Shown: positions 47,648 through 55,648 of the stretch, piece by piece
Layout of the letters: each line of letters begins with the position of its first letter
Position numbering within the stretch: position 1 is the first letter of the stretch
Assembly: GCF_036826855.1 (NCBI RefSeq)
Contig: NZ_CP104578.1
Coordinates: forward strand, 1,550,001 to 1,614,000
Direction of reading: 5' to 3'
Source of the DNA: Streptomyces sp. SJL17-4
GTDB lineage: Bacteria > Actinomycetota > Actinomycetes > Streptomycetales > Streptomycetaceae
Length of the DNA stretch: 64,000 bases
Position numbers and translations under genes: made by a program
Notes under the pieces: generated by a model
What the model was told of the DNA's origin: nothing
What the model saw: only the letters and a program-made list of their open reading frames with translations
The model's database searches: none

Positions 47648-49429
47648 ATGGACACCCCTATCTCCACCATCGCCGTCGTCGGTCTCGGCACCATGGGCAC
47701 CGGTATCGCCGATGTCCTCGTTCGCGCCGGCCGTGAGGTCATCGGCATCGACATCAGCGACACCGCCGCCGCCCAGGCCGTCGCCGCCCTGGAGGCCTCC
47801 ACCGCCCGTGCCGTGGCCCGTGAGCGGATCACCGAGGAGGAGCGGCAGGACGTCCTGGCCCGCTTCCGTACCTTCTCCGACCTCCAGGCGGCCGCCGAGG
47901 CCGACCTCGTGATCGAGGTCGTGCCCGAGTCGTACGAGGCGAAGCAGGAGGTGTTCCGGGCCCTCGACGGGATCGTCCGGCCCGGCACGATCGTCGCCAC
48001 CGGCACGAACGCGCTCTCCGTCACCCGGCTCGCCGCCGACTCGGCGCACCCCGAGCGGGTCCTCGGCCTGCACTTCTTCACCCCGGTGCAGGCGATGAAG
48101 CTGGTCGAGGTGGTCTCCTCCGTGCTGACCGACCCGCGGGCCGTCGAGGCCGTCACGCAGCTCGCCCTCGACCTCGGCAAGGAGCCGGTGGCGGTCGGCG
48201 ACCGGGCCGGTTTCATCGCGGACGGGCTCCTCTTCGGCTACCTGAACCAGGCCGCCGCCATGTACGAGGCCAAGTACGCCTCCCGCGAGGACATCGACGC
48301 GGCGATGAAGCTGGGCTGCGGTCTGCCGATGGGCCCGCTGGCGCTGCTCGACCTGATCGGCGTCGACACGGCCCGTACGGTCCTGGAAGCCATGTACGCG
48401 GACTCCCGCGACCGGCTGCACGCCCCGGCCCCGATCCTCAAGCAGCTCAGCGAGGCGGGTCTGACCGGCCGTAAGTCGGGCCGCGGCTTCTACACGTACG
48501 AGGCGCCGGGCTCCGGTGAGGTCGTGCGGGACGCGCTGACCCCGCTGGGCTCCGCCGACGCGGCCGGTGGGCGTGAGGTCCGCTCGGTCGGCGTCGCGGG
48601 CTCGGGCACCATGGCCTCCGGCATCGCCGAGGTCTTCGCGAAGGCCGGGTACCAGGTCGTCCTCGCCGCCCGTTCGCAGGAGAAGGCGGACACGGCGAAG
48701 GCCCGGATCGCCAAGTCGCTGGCCCGTTCGGTCGACAAGGGCCGGATGACGGGCGAGGCGCGGGACGCCACGCTGGCCCTGATCACTCCGGCGGGCACGC
48801 TGGACGCCTTCGCCGACGTCGACCTGGCCCTGGAGGCGGTCGCCGAGGACCTGGAGATCAAGCAGGAGCTGTTCGCGCGGCTCGACAAGATCTGCAAGCC
48901 GGGCGCGGTGCTCGCCACCACGACCTCCTCGCTGCCGGTCGTGGCCTGTGCCCGTGCCACCTCGCGCCCGCAGGACGTCATCGGGATGCACTTCTTCAAC
49001 CCGGCGCCGGCCATGAAGCTGGTCGAGATCGTCCGCACGGTGCTGACCGGCGACGACGTGCACGCGACCGTCCGCGAGGTCACCACGAAGATCCGCAAGC
49101 ACCCGGTGGACTGCGGCGACCGGGCCGGCTTCATCGTGAACGCGCTGCTCTTCCCGTACCTGAACAACGCGATCAAGATGGTCCAGGAGCACTACGCGAC
49201 CCTGGACGACATCGACGCCGCGATGAAGCTGGGCGGCGGCTACCCGATGGGCCCGTTCGAGCTGCTGGACGTGGTCGGTCTGGATGTGTCCCTGGCGATC
49301 GAGCAGGTGCTGCACCGTGAGTTCCGGGACCCGGGCCTGGCCCCGGCCCCGCTCCTGGAGCACCTGGTGGCGGCGGGCTGCCTGGGTCGCAAGACGGGAC
49401 GCGGCTTCCGCGAATATGCCCGACGCTGA
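47648..49429 (+). CDS. Tandem 3-hydroxyacyl-CoA dehydrogenase
   Basis: This 593-residue protein is made of two homologous 3-hydroxybutyryl/3-hydroxyacyl-CoA dehydrogenase units (about 1-285 and 310-593). Each has an NAD-binding loop (GLGTMGTG near 12-19, GSGTMASG near 318-325) and a C-terminal GR..G.GFY or GRGFREY end. The second unit keeps the catalytic set: TTSSLP (Ser427/428), GMHFFNP (His448, Asn451) and GFIVNALL (Asn498). The first has TGTNALS, GLHFFTP (His142) and GFIADGLL at those places, so its Ser and Asn residues are replaced. The enzyme oxidises (S)-3-hydroxyacyl-CoA to 3-ketoacyl-CoA, or works in reverse to feed crotonyl-CoA to the ethylmalonyl-CoA genes downstream. ATG 47648 follows GGAG. 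Confidence 0.85.
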   Translation: MDTPISTIAVVGLGTMGTGIADVLVRAGREVIGIDISDTAAAQAVAALEASTARAVARERITEEERQDVLARFRTFSDLQAAAEADLVIEVVPESYEAKQEVFRALDGIVRPGTIVATGTNALSVTRLAADSAHPERVLGLHFFTPVQAMKLVEVVSSVLTDPRAVEAVTQLALDLGKEPVAVGDRAGFIADGLLFGYLNQAAAMYEAKYASREDIDAAMKLGCGLPMGPLALLDLIGVDTARTVLEAMYADSRDRLHAPAPILKQLSEAGLTGRKSGRGFYTYEAPGSGEVVRDALTPLGSADAAGGREVRSVGVAGSGTMASGIAEVFAKAGYQVVLAARSQEKADTAKARIAKSLARSVDKGRMTGEARDATLALITPAGTLDAFADVDLALEAVAEDLEIKQELFARLDKICKPGAVLATTTSSLPVVACARATSRPQDVIGMHFFNPAPAMKLVEIVRTVLTGDDVHATVREVTTKIRKHPVDCGDRAGFIVNALLFPYLNNAIKMVQEHYATLDDIDAAMKLGGGYPMGPFELLDVVGLDVSLAIEQVLHREFRDPGLAPAPLLEHLVAAGCLGRKTGRGFREYARR

Positions 49430-49532
49430 GCCCGGAGCGGCCGGCTGGGGTGGTCTGCTGAGCCCTCCGGGCACCGTCGGTGTCCCGGGGGGCTCCCCGC
49501 CCCCACCTGGGCACACTCCCCCTCCGATGCAG

Positions 49533-49538
49533 TACGTT
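49533..49538 (+). promoter_or_regulatory. -10 element for a leaderless tetR transcript
   Basis: TACGTT lies six bases before ATG 49545, the usual distance from -10 to the first transcribed base. There is no ribosome-binding site in between. An alternative ATG at 49527 would lie upstream of it. Confidence 0.45.
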
Positions 49539-49544
49539 CGGACC

Positions 49545-50375
49545 ATGCCCAAGGCCGCGAAGACACCCCGTGCCACCTCCCCGTCCGACGCTCCGGAGAG
49601 CGCGGCGGGCACTCGTGCCGCCGCACAGCGGCTCAAGATGCGCCGGGAGCTCGCCACGGCCGCGATGGAGCTCTTCGCGAGCAAGGGGTACGAGGCGACC
49701 ACGGTCGACGAGATCGCCGCCCGGGCCGGGGTCGCGCGGCGGACGTTCTTCCGGCACTTCCGCTCCAAGGAAGAGGCGATCTTCCCCGATCACGACGACA
49801 CCCTGGTGCGGGCGGAGGCGGTCCTGAACGCGGCCCCGCCGCACGAGCACCCGCTCGACACGGTGTGCCGGGGCATCAAGGAAGTCATGAAGATGTACGC
49901 GGGCTCCCCCGCGGTCTCCGTGGAGCGCTACCGGCTCACGCGCGAGGTGCCGACCCTGCGGGAGCGGGAGATCGCCTCGGTGGCCCGCTACGAGCGGCTG
50001 TTCACCCGCTATCTCCTGGGCCACTTCGACGAGCGCGACCACCACGACGGCAACGACGACCCGCTGCTCGCCGAGGTGGCGGCCTCCGCGGTCGTCACGG
50101 CCCACAACCACGTCCTGCGCCGCTGGCTGCGGGCGGGCGGCCAGGGCGATGTGGAGACCCAGCTGGACCACGCCTTCGCGATCGTCCGGGACACCTTCGG
50201 CTCGGGCATAGGCGCGGGCCGCCCGGCCCCTTCCTCGTCCGCCCCCGGGACCAACGAGCCGGTTCCGGCCGTCCGTGCCTCCACCACGGGTGACGTGGTG
50301 GTCGCCGTGGCCCGAACGGACGCACCGCTCGACGAGGTCATGCGCACGATCCAGCAGGCGCTGACGAAGAGCTGA
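49545..50375 (+). CDS. TetR family regulator beside the ethylmalonyl-CoA genes
   Basis: The protein has 276 residues. The helix-turn-helix is near residues 30-75: RRELATAAMELFASKGYEAT, VDEIAARAGVARRTFFRHF and RSKEEAIFPDHDD. The ligand-binding domain follows; the last ~60 residues (after GSGIGAGRPAPSSSAPG) form an unusual Ser/Pro/Ala linker and a short final helix. It sits between the dehydrogenase gene and ccr, all on the same strand, and is the obvious candidate to regulate them. The effector is probably an acyl-CoA, by analogy only. A strong terminator follows the gene. Confidence 0.83.
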   Translation: MPKAAKTPRATSPSDAPESAAGTRAAAQRLKMRRELATAAMELFASKGYEATTVDEIAARAGVARRTFFRHFRSKEEAIFPDHDDTLVRAEAVLNAAPPHEHPLDTVCRGIKEVMKMYAGSPAVSVERYRLTREVPTLREREIASVARYERLFTRYLLGHFDERDHHDGNDDPLLAEVAASAVVTAHNHVLRRWLRAGGQGDVETQLDHAFAIVRDTFGSGIGAGRPAPSSSAPGTNEPVPAVRASTTGDVVVAVARTDAPLDEVMRTIQQALTKS

Positions 50376-50404
50376 CACCCGCGGGAGCCACTCCCCCGCT
50401 TCTC

Positions 50405-50449
50405 ACGGACGAAGGCCGCCCCTCTCCAGGGGCGGCCTTCGTCCGTTTT
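50405..50449 (+). terminator. Strong intrinsic terminator after tetR
   Basis: A perfect 18-bp stem (50405-50422 with 50429-50446), a six-base loop TCTCCA and a following TTTT run make this a textbook Rho-independent terminator. Confidence 0.85.
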
Positions 50450-50474
50450 GACCTGCGATTCGATCGATCATCGC

Positions 50475-50484
50475 TCACATGTGA
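50475..50484. promoter_or_regulatory. TCACATGTGA palindrome upstream of ccr
   Basis: This perfect 10-bp palindrome lies about 45 bases upstream of the ccr -35 element. It may be a second operator or an activator site. Confidence 0.4.
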
Positions 50485-50526
50485 CCGGCAGATTGCATAT
50501 GAGTGAAATTGTTGGCACGCAGTGCC

Positions 50527-50555
50527 TTGTCACGTGACACGGCGTGCCATACGTT
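50527..50555 (+). promoter_or_regulatory. ccr: ccr promoter with 12-bp palindrome over the -35
   Basis: TTGTCA (50527-50532) and TACGTT (50550-50555) are separated by exactly 17 bases. The perfect palindrome TGTCACGTGACA (50528-50539) covers the -35. Outer inverted arms GGCACGC (50514-50520) and GCGTGCC (50542-50548) flank it. Repression by the neighbouring TetR protein is a reasonable inference. Confidence 0.6.
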
Positions 50556-50780
50556 GATGTTGTCCGGGCGGTCGGCGCGCAGAGGTCTCCTCGTGCGCCG
50601 GCTGTCCCCACAAGCGATCGTGATTGTGCGCCCGGACGCCTGCGTCACAGGCACCCACCGCGCCCACCAGGCGCAGCCCGCACCACCCCCGCCGAACCGA
50701 CGGCACACCTCCACAGCAGCAGCCCCAGACGTAACCCTCAGCGCGTCCCCCTCAGACGCCGCACCGCCGGAGGCAACCCC

Positions 50781-52118
50781 GTGAAGGACATCCTGGACGC
50801 GATCCAGTCCTCGGACTCCACGTCCGCCGACTTCGCGAACATCCCGCTCCCCGAGTCATACCGCGCCGTCACCGTCCACAAGGACGAGACGGAGATGTTC
50901 GCCGGGCTCGCCAGCCGCGACAAGGACCCGCGCAAGTCGCTGCACCTCGACAACGTGCCGGTGCCCGAGCTCGGCCCGGGCGAGGCCCTGGTCGCCGTCA
51001 TGGCCAGCTCCGTGAACTACAACTCGGTCTGGACCTCGATCTTCGAGCCGGTCTCGACCTTCGGCTTCCTGGAGCGCTACGGCCGGCTCAGCGACCTCAG
51101 CAAGCGCCACGACCTGCCGTACCACATCATCGGTTCCGACCTCGCGGGCGTCGTGCTCCGCACCGGCCCGGGCGTGAACTCGTGGAAGCCCGGTGACGAG
51201 GTCGTCGCGCACTGCCTCTCGGTCGAGCTGGAGTCCTCGGACGGTCACAACGACACGATGCTCGACCCCGAGCAGCGCATCTGGGGCTTCGAGACCAACT
51301 TCGGCGGCCTGGCGGAGATCGCGCTGGTCAAGTCGAACCAGCTGATGCCGAAGCCCGACCACCTGAGCTGGGAGGAGGCGGCGTCCCCGGGCCTCGTCAA
51401 CTCCACCGCGTACCGCCAGCTGGTCTCCCGCAACGGCGCCGGCATGAAGCAGGGCGACAACGTCCTCATCTGGGGCGCGAGCGGTGGACTCGGCTCGTAC
51501 GCCACGCAGTTCGCCCTGGCCGGCGGCGCCAACCCGATCTGTGTCGTCTCCTCCCCCGAGAAGGCCGACATCTGCCGGGCGATGGGCGCCGAGGCGGTCA
51601 TCGACCGCAACGCCGAGGGCTACAAGTTCTGGAAGGACGAGCACACCCAGGACCCGAAGGAGTGGAAGCGCTTCGGCAAGCGCATCCGCGAGCTGACCGG
51701 CGGCGAGGACGTGGACATCGTCTTCGAGCACCCGGGCCGCGAGACCTTCGGCGCCTCCGTGTACGTCACCCGCAAGGGCGGCACGATCGTCACCTGCGCC
51801 TCCACCTCCGGCTACAACCACGAGTACGACAACCGCTACCTGTGGATGTCGCTCAAGCGGATCGTCGGCTCGCACTTCGCCAACTACCGCGAGGCGTGGG
51901 AGGCCAACCGCCTGGTCGCCAAGGGCAAGATCCACCCCACCCTGTCGAAGGTCTACTCCCTGGAGGAGACCGGCCAGGCCGCCTACGACGTCCACCGCAA
52001 CCTCCACCAGGGCAAGGTCGGCGTCCTCGCCCTCGCGCCCGAGGAGGGCCTCGGCGTCCGCAACCCGGAGATGCGCGCCCAGCACATCGACGCCATCAAC
52101 CGTTTCCGCAACATCTGA
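50781..52118 (+). CDS. ccr: Crotonyl-CoA carboxylase/reductase
   Basis: The protein has 445 residues and carries out NADPH-dependent reductive carboxylation of crotonyl-CoA to (2S)-ethylmalonyl-CoA. GTG 50781 follows GGAGG at seven bases. With this start, the residues reported as CO2-binding in the Kitasatospora enzyme fall at the same numbers: Asn81 (SVNYN), Phe170-Glu171 (WGFETNFGG) and His365 (IVGSHFAN). This supports both the call and the start. The MDR Rossmann loop is VLIWGASGGLGSYATQFA near 228-245. The product enters the ethylmalonyl-CoA pathway, or serves as butyryl-type extender unit for polyketides. It heads an operon with the next four genes. Confidence 0.95.
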   Translation: MKDILDAIQSSDSTSADFANIPLPESYRAVTVHKDETEMFAGLASRDKDPRKSLHLDNVPVPELGPGEALVAVMASSVNYNSVWTSIFEPVSTFGFLERYGRLSDLSKRHDLPYHIIGSDLAGVVLRTGPGVNSWKPGDEVVAHCLSVELESSDGHNDTMLDPEQRIWGFETNFGGLAEIALVKSNQLMPKPDHLSWEEAASPGLVNSTAYRQLVSRNGAGMKQGDNVLIWGASGGLGSYATQFALAGGANPICVVSSPEKADICRAMGAEAVIDRNAEGYKFWKDEHTQDPKEWKRFGKRIRELTGGEDVDIVFEHPGRETFGASVYVTRKGGTIVTCASTSGYNHEYDNRYLWMSLKRIVGSHFANYREAWEANRLVAKGKIHPTLSKVYSLEETGQAAYDVHRNLHQGKVGVLALAPEEGLGVRNPEMRAQHIDAINRFRNI

Positions 52119-52132
52119 GCCCGGGACCATAG

Positions 52133-54154
52133 ATGACTGAGCGCCAGAAGGACCGGCCGTGGCTCATGCGGACGTACGCCGGTCACTCGACCGCCGAGGC
52201 GTCCAACGAGCTGTACCGCCGCAACCTCGCCAAGGGTCAGACCGGCCTCTCGGTCGCGTTCGACCTGCCGACGCAGACCGGGTACGACCCCGACCACATC
52301 CTCGCCCGCGGCGAGGTCGGCCGGGTCGGCGTCCCCGTCTCGCACCTCGGTGACATGCGGCGGCTGTTCCAGGACATCCCCCTGGACCGGATGAACACCT
52401 CGATGACCATCAACGCCACGGCGATGTGGCTCCTGGCGCTCTACCAGGTGGTCGCGGAGGAGCAGGGCGCGGACGTCACCCGGCTCCAGGGCACCACCCA
52501 GAACGACATCGTGAAGGAGTACCTGTCGCGCGGGACGCACGTCTTCCCGCCCGGCCCCTCCCTCCGCCTCACGACGGACATGATCACCTACACGGTGAAC
52601 AACATCCCGAAGTGGAACCCGATCAACATCTGCAGCTATCACCTGCAGGAGGCCGGGGCCACTCCGGTCCAGGAGATCTCGTACGCGATGTCCACCGCGA
52701 TCGCCGTGCTCGACGCGGTGTTCGCCTCGGGCCAGGTCCCCGAGGACCGCAAGGGCGAGGTCGTCGCGCGTATCTCCTTCTTCGTGAACGCGGGCGTCCG
52801 CTTCATCGAGGAGATGTGCAAGATGCGCGCCTTCGGCCGCATCTGGGACAAGATCACCCGTGAGCGGTACGGCATCGAGAACGAGAAGCAGCGCCGGTTC
52901 CGCTACGGCGTGCAGGTCAACTCGCTCGGTCTGACCGAGGCCCAGCCGGAGAACAACGTCCAGCGGATCGTCCTGGAGATGCTGGCCGTCACCCTCTCCA
53001 AGGACGCCCGCGCGCGTGCCGTGCAGCTGCCCGCCTGGAACGAGGCGCTCGGCCTCCCCCGGCCGTGGGACCAGCAGTGGTCGCTCCGCATCCAGCAGGT
53101 CCTCGCCCACGAGTCCGACCTGCTGGAGTACGAGGACATCTTCGCCGGCTCGCACGTCATCGAGGCCAAGGTCGACTCGCTCGTCGAGGAGTGCCTGGCC
53201 GAGATCGAGCGCATCCAGGAGATGGGCGGCGCGATGGCCGCCGTCGAGTCCGGCTACCTCAAGTCGCAGCTCGTCTCCTCGCACGCCGAGCGGCGCGCCC
53301 GGATCGAGGCCGGCGACGAGAAGATCATCGGCGTCAACATCTTCCAGGCGACCGAGGAGAACCCCCTCACCGCCGACCTGGACACCGCCATCATGACGGT
53401 GGACCCGGCGAACGAGGCGCGGGTGGTCGGCGCCCTCCACGAGTGGCGCGACAACCGCGACGAGACCCGCGCCCAGGAATCCCTGGCGGCGTTGAAGGCG
53501 ACGGCTGCCGGTGACGGCAACCTCTTCGCCGCCACCCTGGAGTGCGCGCGTGCGGGCGTCACGACCGGGGAGTGGTCCTGGGCGCTGCGGGACGTCTTCG
53601 GCGAGTTCCGCGCCCCGACGGGCGTGTCCTCGGCCCCGGTCGCGGTGACGGCCGAGGCGGGCACCCCGCTGGCCCTCGTACGGGACAAGGTGGCGCGGAC
53701 CGCCGAGGAGATGGGTGTCGGGCGGCTGCGGCTGCTCGTCGGCAAGCCGGGTCTCGACGGGCACTCCAACGGGGCCGAGCAGATCGCCGTACGCGCGCGT
53801 GACGCCGGTTTCGAGGTGGTCTACCAGGGCATCCGGCTGACGCCCGAGCAGATCGTGAGCGCGGCCCTCGCGGAGGACGTGCACTGCGTGGGTCTGTCGA
53901 TCCTCTCCGGCTCGCACGCCGAGCTGGTCCCGGACGTCCTCGACCGCCTCCGCGAGGCGGGCGCGACCGACGTGCCGGTCATCGTCGGCGGGATCATCCC
54001 GAACGCCGACGCCGCAGAACTGAAGCGTGCGGGTGTGGCCGCCGTCTTCACACCGAAGGACTTCGGTATCACGGAGATCATCGGACGTATCGTCGACGAG
54101 ATCCGGACAGCGAACAAGCTCCACCCCCTTGAAAGTACGGAGGTCCCCGCATGA
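52133..54154 (+). CDS. meaA: Ethylmalonyl-CoA mutase (MeaA), adenosylcobalamin-dependent
   Basis: The protein has 673 residues with both mutase domains in one chain. The TIM-barrel part has the substrate motif SVAFDLPTQTGYDPDH, then LQGTTQNDIVKEY, NINICSYH-type and EEMCKMRAFGRIWDKI segments. The C-terminal B12 domain (about 530-670) has LLVGKPGLDGHSNGAEQIA, the D-x-H-x-x-G cobalt-ligand motif, then GLSILSGSHAEL and VIVGGIIP. It isomerises ethylmalonyl-CoA to methylsuccinyl-CoA. The ATG is 14 bases after the ccr stop codon, and the TGA overlaps the next ATG as ATGA. Confidence 0.92.
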   Translation: MTERQKDRPWLMRTYAGHSTAEASNELYRRNLAKGQTGLSVAFDLPTQTGYDPDHILARGEVGRVGVPVSHLGDMRRLFQDIPLDRMNTSMTINATAMWLLALYQVVAEEQGADVTRLQGTTQNDIVKEYLSRGTHVFPPGPSLRLTTDMITYTVNNIPKWNPINICSYHLQEAGATPVQEISYAMSTAIAVLDAVFASGQVPEDRKGEVVARISFFVNAGVRFIEEMCKMRAFGRIWDKITRERYGIENEKQRRFRYGVQVNSLGLTEAQPENNVQRIVLEMLAVTLSKDARARAVQLPAWNEALGLPRPWDQQWSLRIQQVLAHESDLLEYEDIFAGSHVIEAKVDSLVEECLAEIERIQEMGGAMAAVESGYLKSQLVSSHAERRARIEAGDEKIIGVNIFQATEENPLTADLDTAIMTVDPANEARVVGALHEWRDNRDETRAQESLAALKATAAGDGNLFAATLECARAGVTTGEWSWALRDVFGEFRAPTGVSSAPVAVTAEAGTPLALVRDKVARTAEEMGVGRLRLLVGKPGLDGHSNGAEQIAVRARDAGFEVVYQGIRLTPEQIVSAALAEDVHCVGLSILSGSHAELVPDVLDRLREAGATDVPVIVGGIIPNADAAELKRAGVAAVFTPKDFGITEIIGRIVDEIRTANKLHPLESTEVPA

Positions 54155-55116
54155 CCAGCCCCGTGAACCGCCTGCGTCCCCGCCGCTCCTGCCTGGCGGT
54201 CCCCGGTTCCAACCCGCGCTTCCTGGAGAAGGCCCAGGGCCTCGCCGCCGACCAGGTCTTCCTGGACCTGGAGGACGCGTGCGCCCCGCTGGCCAAGCCC
54301 GAGGCCCGGCACACCATCGTGAAGTTCCTGAACGAGGGCGACTGGACCGGCAAGACGCGCGTGGTCCGCGTCAACGACTGGACGACCCACTGGACGTACC
54401 GTGACGTCGTCACCGTCGTCGAGGGCGCCGGCCAGAACCTCGACTGCATCATGCTGCCGAAGGTCCAGGACGCCCAGCAGATCGTGGCGCTCGACCTCCT
54501 GCTGACGCAGATCGAGAAGACGATGGGCTTCGAGGTCGGCAAGATCGGCATCGAGGCGCAGATCGAGAACGCCCAGGGCCTCAACAACGTCAACGCGATC
54601 GCGCAGGCCTCCCCGCGCGTCGAGACGATCATCTTCGGCCCGGCCGACTTCATGGCGTCCATCAACATGAAGTCCCTGGTCGTGGGCGAGCAGCCGCCCG
54701 GCTACGGCGCCGACGCCTACCACTACATCCTGATGGCGATCCTGATGGCCGCCCGCGCCAACAACCTGCAGGCGATCGACGGCCCGTACCTCCAGATCCG
54801 CAACCCCGAGGGCTACAAGGCGGTCGCCCAGCGCGCCGCGGCCCTGGGCTTCGACGGCAAGTGGGTGCTGCACCCGGACCAGGTCGCCGCCGCGAACGAG
54901 ATCTTCTCGCCGTCGCAGGAGGACTTCGACCACGCCGAGCTGATCCTGGACGCGTACGACTACTACACGTCCGAGGCCGGCGGGAAGAAGGGCTCCGCGA
55001 TGCTCGGCGACGAGATGATCGACGAGGCCTCCCGCAAGATGGCCCTGGTCATCTCCGGCAAGGGCCGCGCCGCCGGCATGCAGCGCACGTCGAAGTTCGA
55101 AATCCCGGAGGCCTGA
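54151..55116 (+). CDS. mcl1: CoA ester lyase (malyl-CoA / beta-methylmalyl-CoA lyase)
   Basis: This 321-residue protein is a HpcH/HpaI/CitE TIM-barrel lyase. RRSCLAVPGSNPRFLEKA opens the barrel. DQVFLDLEDACAP carries the Asp/Glu metal ligands. IGIEAQIENAQGLNNVNAI and ETIIFGPADFMASI carry the catalytic Glu and Asp. GFDGKWVLHPDQVAAANEIF closes it. In the ethylmalonyl-CoA pathway the lyase cleaves beta-methylmalyl-CoA to glyoxylate and propionyl-CoA. Its start overlaps the mutase stop by four bases, so translation is coupled. Confidence 0.88.
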   Translation: MTSPVNRLRPRRSCLAVPGSNPRFLEKAQGLAADQVFLDLEDACAPLAKPEARHTIVKFLNEGDWTGKTRVVRVNDWTTHWTYRDVVTVVEGAGQNLDCIMLPKVQDAQQIVALDLLLTQIEKTMGFEVGKIGIEAQIENAQGLNNVNAIAQASPRVETIIFGPADFMASINMKSLVVGEQPPGYGADAYHYILMAILMAARANNLQAIDGPYLQIRNPEGYKAVAQRAAALGFDGKWVLHPDQVAAANEIFSPSQEDFDHAELILDAYDYYTSEAGGKKGSAMLGDEMIDEASRKMALVISGKGRAAGMQRTSKFEIPEA

Positions 55117-55121
55117 GTCCC

Positions 55122-55646
55122 ATGCAGTTCGGCCGTACCTACGAAGAGTTCGAAGTCGGTGCCGTCTACAAGCACTGGCCCGGAAAGACGGTCACCGAGT
55201 ACGACGACCACCTCTTCTGTCTGCTGACGATGAACCACCATCCGCTGCACATGGATGTGAACTACGCCGAGAACACGACGGACTTCGGCAAGAACGTCGT
55301 CGTCGGCAACTACATCTACTCGCTGCTGCTCGGCATGTCCGTGCCGGACGTCTCCGGCAAGGCCATCGCCAACCTGGAGATCGAGTCGCTGCGCCACGTC
55401 GCGCCGACCTTCCACGGCGACACGATCTACGGCAAGACCACGGTCCTCGACAAGACCCCGTCGAAGTCGAAGAACGACCGCGGCATCGTCTACGTCGAGA
55501 CCAAGGGCTACAAGCAGGACGGCACCCTCGTGTGTGTCTTCCGCCGCAAGGTGATGGTCCCCACCGAGACGTACATCAAGGAGCGCGGCGGCGAGCAGCC
55601 CGGCCGCCCCGAGCTGATCGAGCCCGCCAAGAAGACGGAGAAGTAG
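55122..55646 (+). CDS. mch: MaoC family mesaconyl-CoA hydratase
   Basis: The protein has 174 residues with a single hot-dog fold. FGRTYEEFEVGAVYKHWPGKTVTEYDDHLFC is the start, and LLTMNHHPLHMDVNYAENT carries the hydratase motif (the D.NP.H-type loop of MaoC enzymes, here NHHPLHMD). VVGNYIYSLLLGMSV and the final RKVMVPT strand follow. It hydrates mesaconyl-(C1)-CoA to beta-methylmalyl-CoA for the lyase encoded just upstream. It is about half the length of the proteobacterial double-hot-dog enzyme, and would need to act as an oligomer. ATG 55122 has GGAGG ten bases upstream. Confidence 0.87.
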   Translation: MQFGRTYEEFEVGAVYKHWPGKTVTEYDDHLFCLLTMNHHPLHMDVNYAENTTDFGKNVVVGNYIYSLLLGMSVPDVSGKAIANLEIESLRHVAPTFHGDTIYGKTTVLDKTPSKSKNDRGIVYVETKGYKQDGTLVCVFRRKVMVPTETYIKERGGEQPGRPELIEPAKKTEK

Positions 55647-55648
55647 CC

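Larger units (their letters stand above)
50376..50780. other. ccr upstream region: terminator, promoter palindromes and long leader
   Basis: These 405 bases hold no protein gene that I can support. They contain the terminator of tetR, two palindromes, a strong promoter, and a leader of roughly 220 bases ending in GGAGG before ccr. Apart from these sites I see nothing in the leader. Confidence 0.65.
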
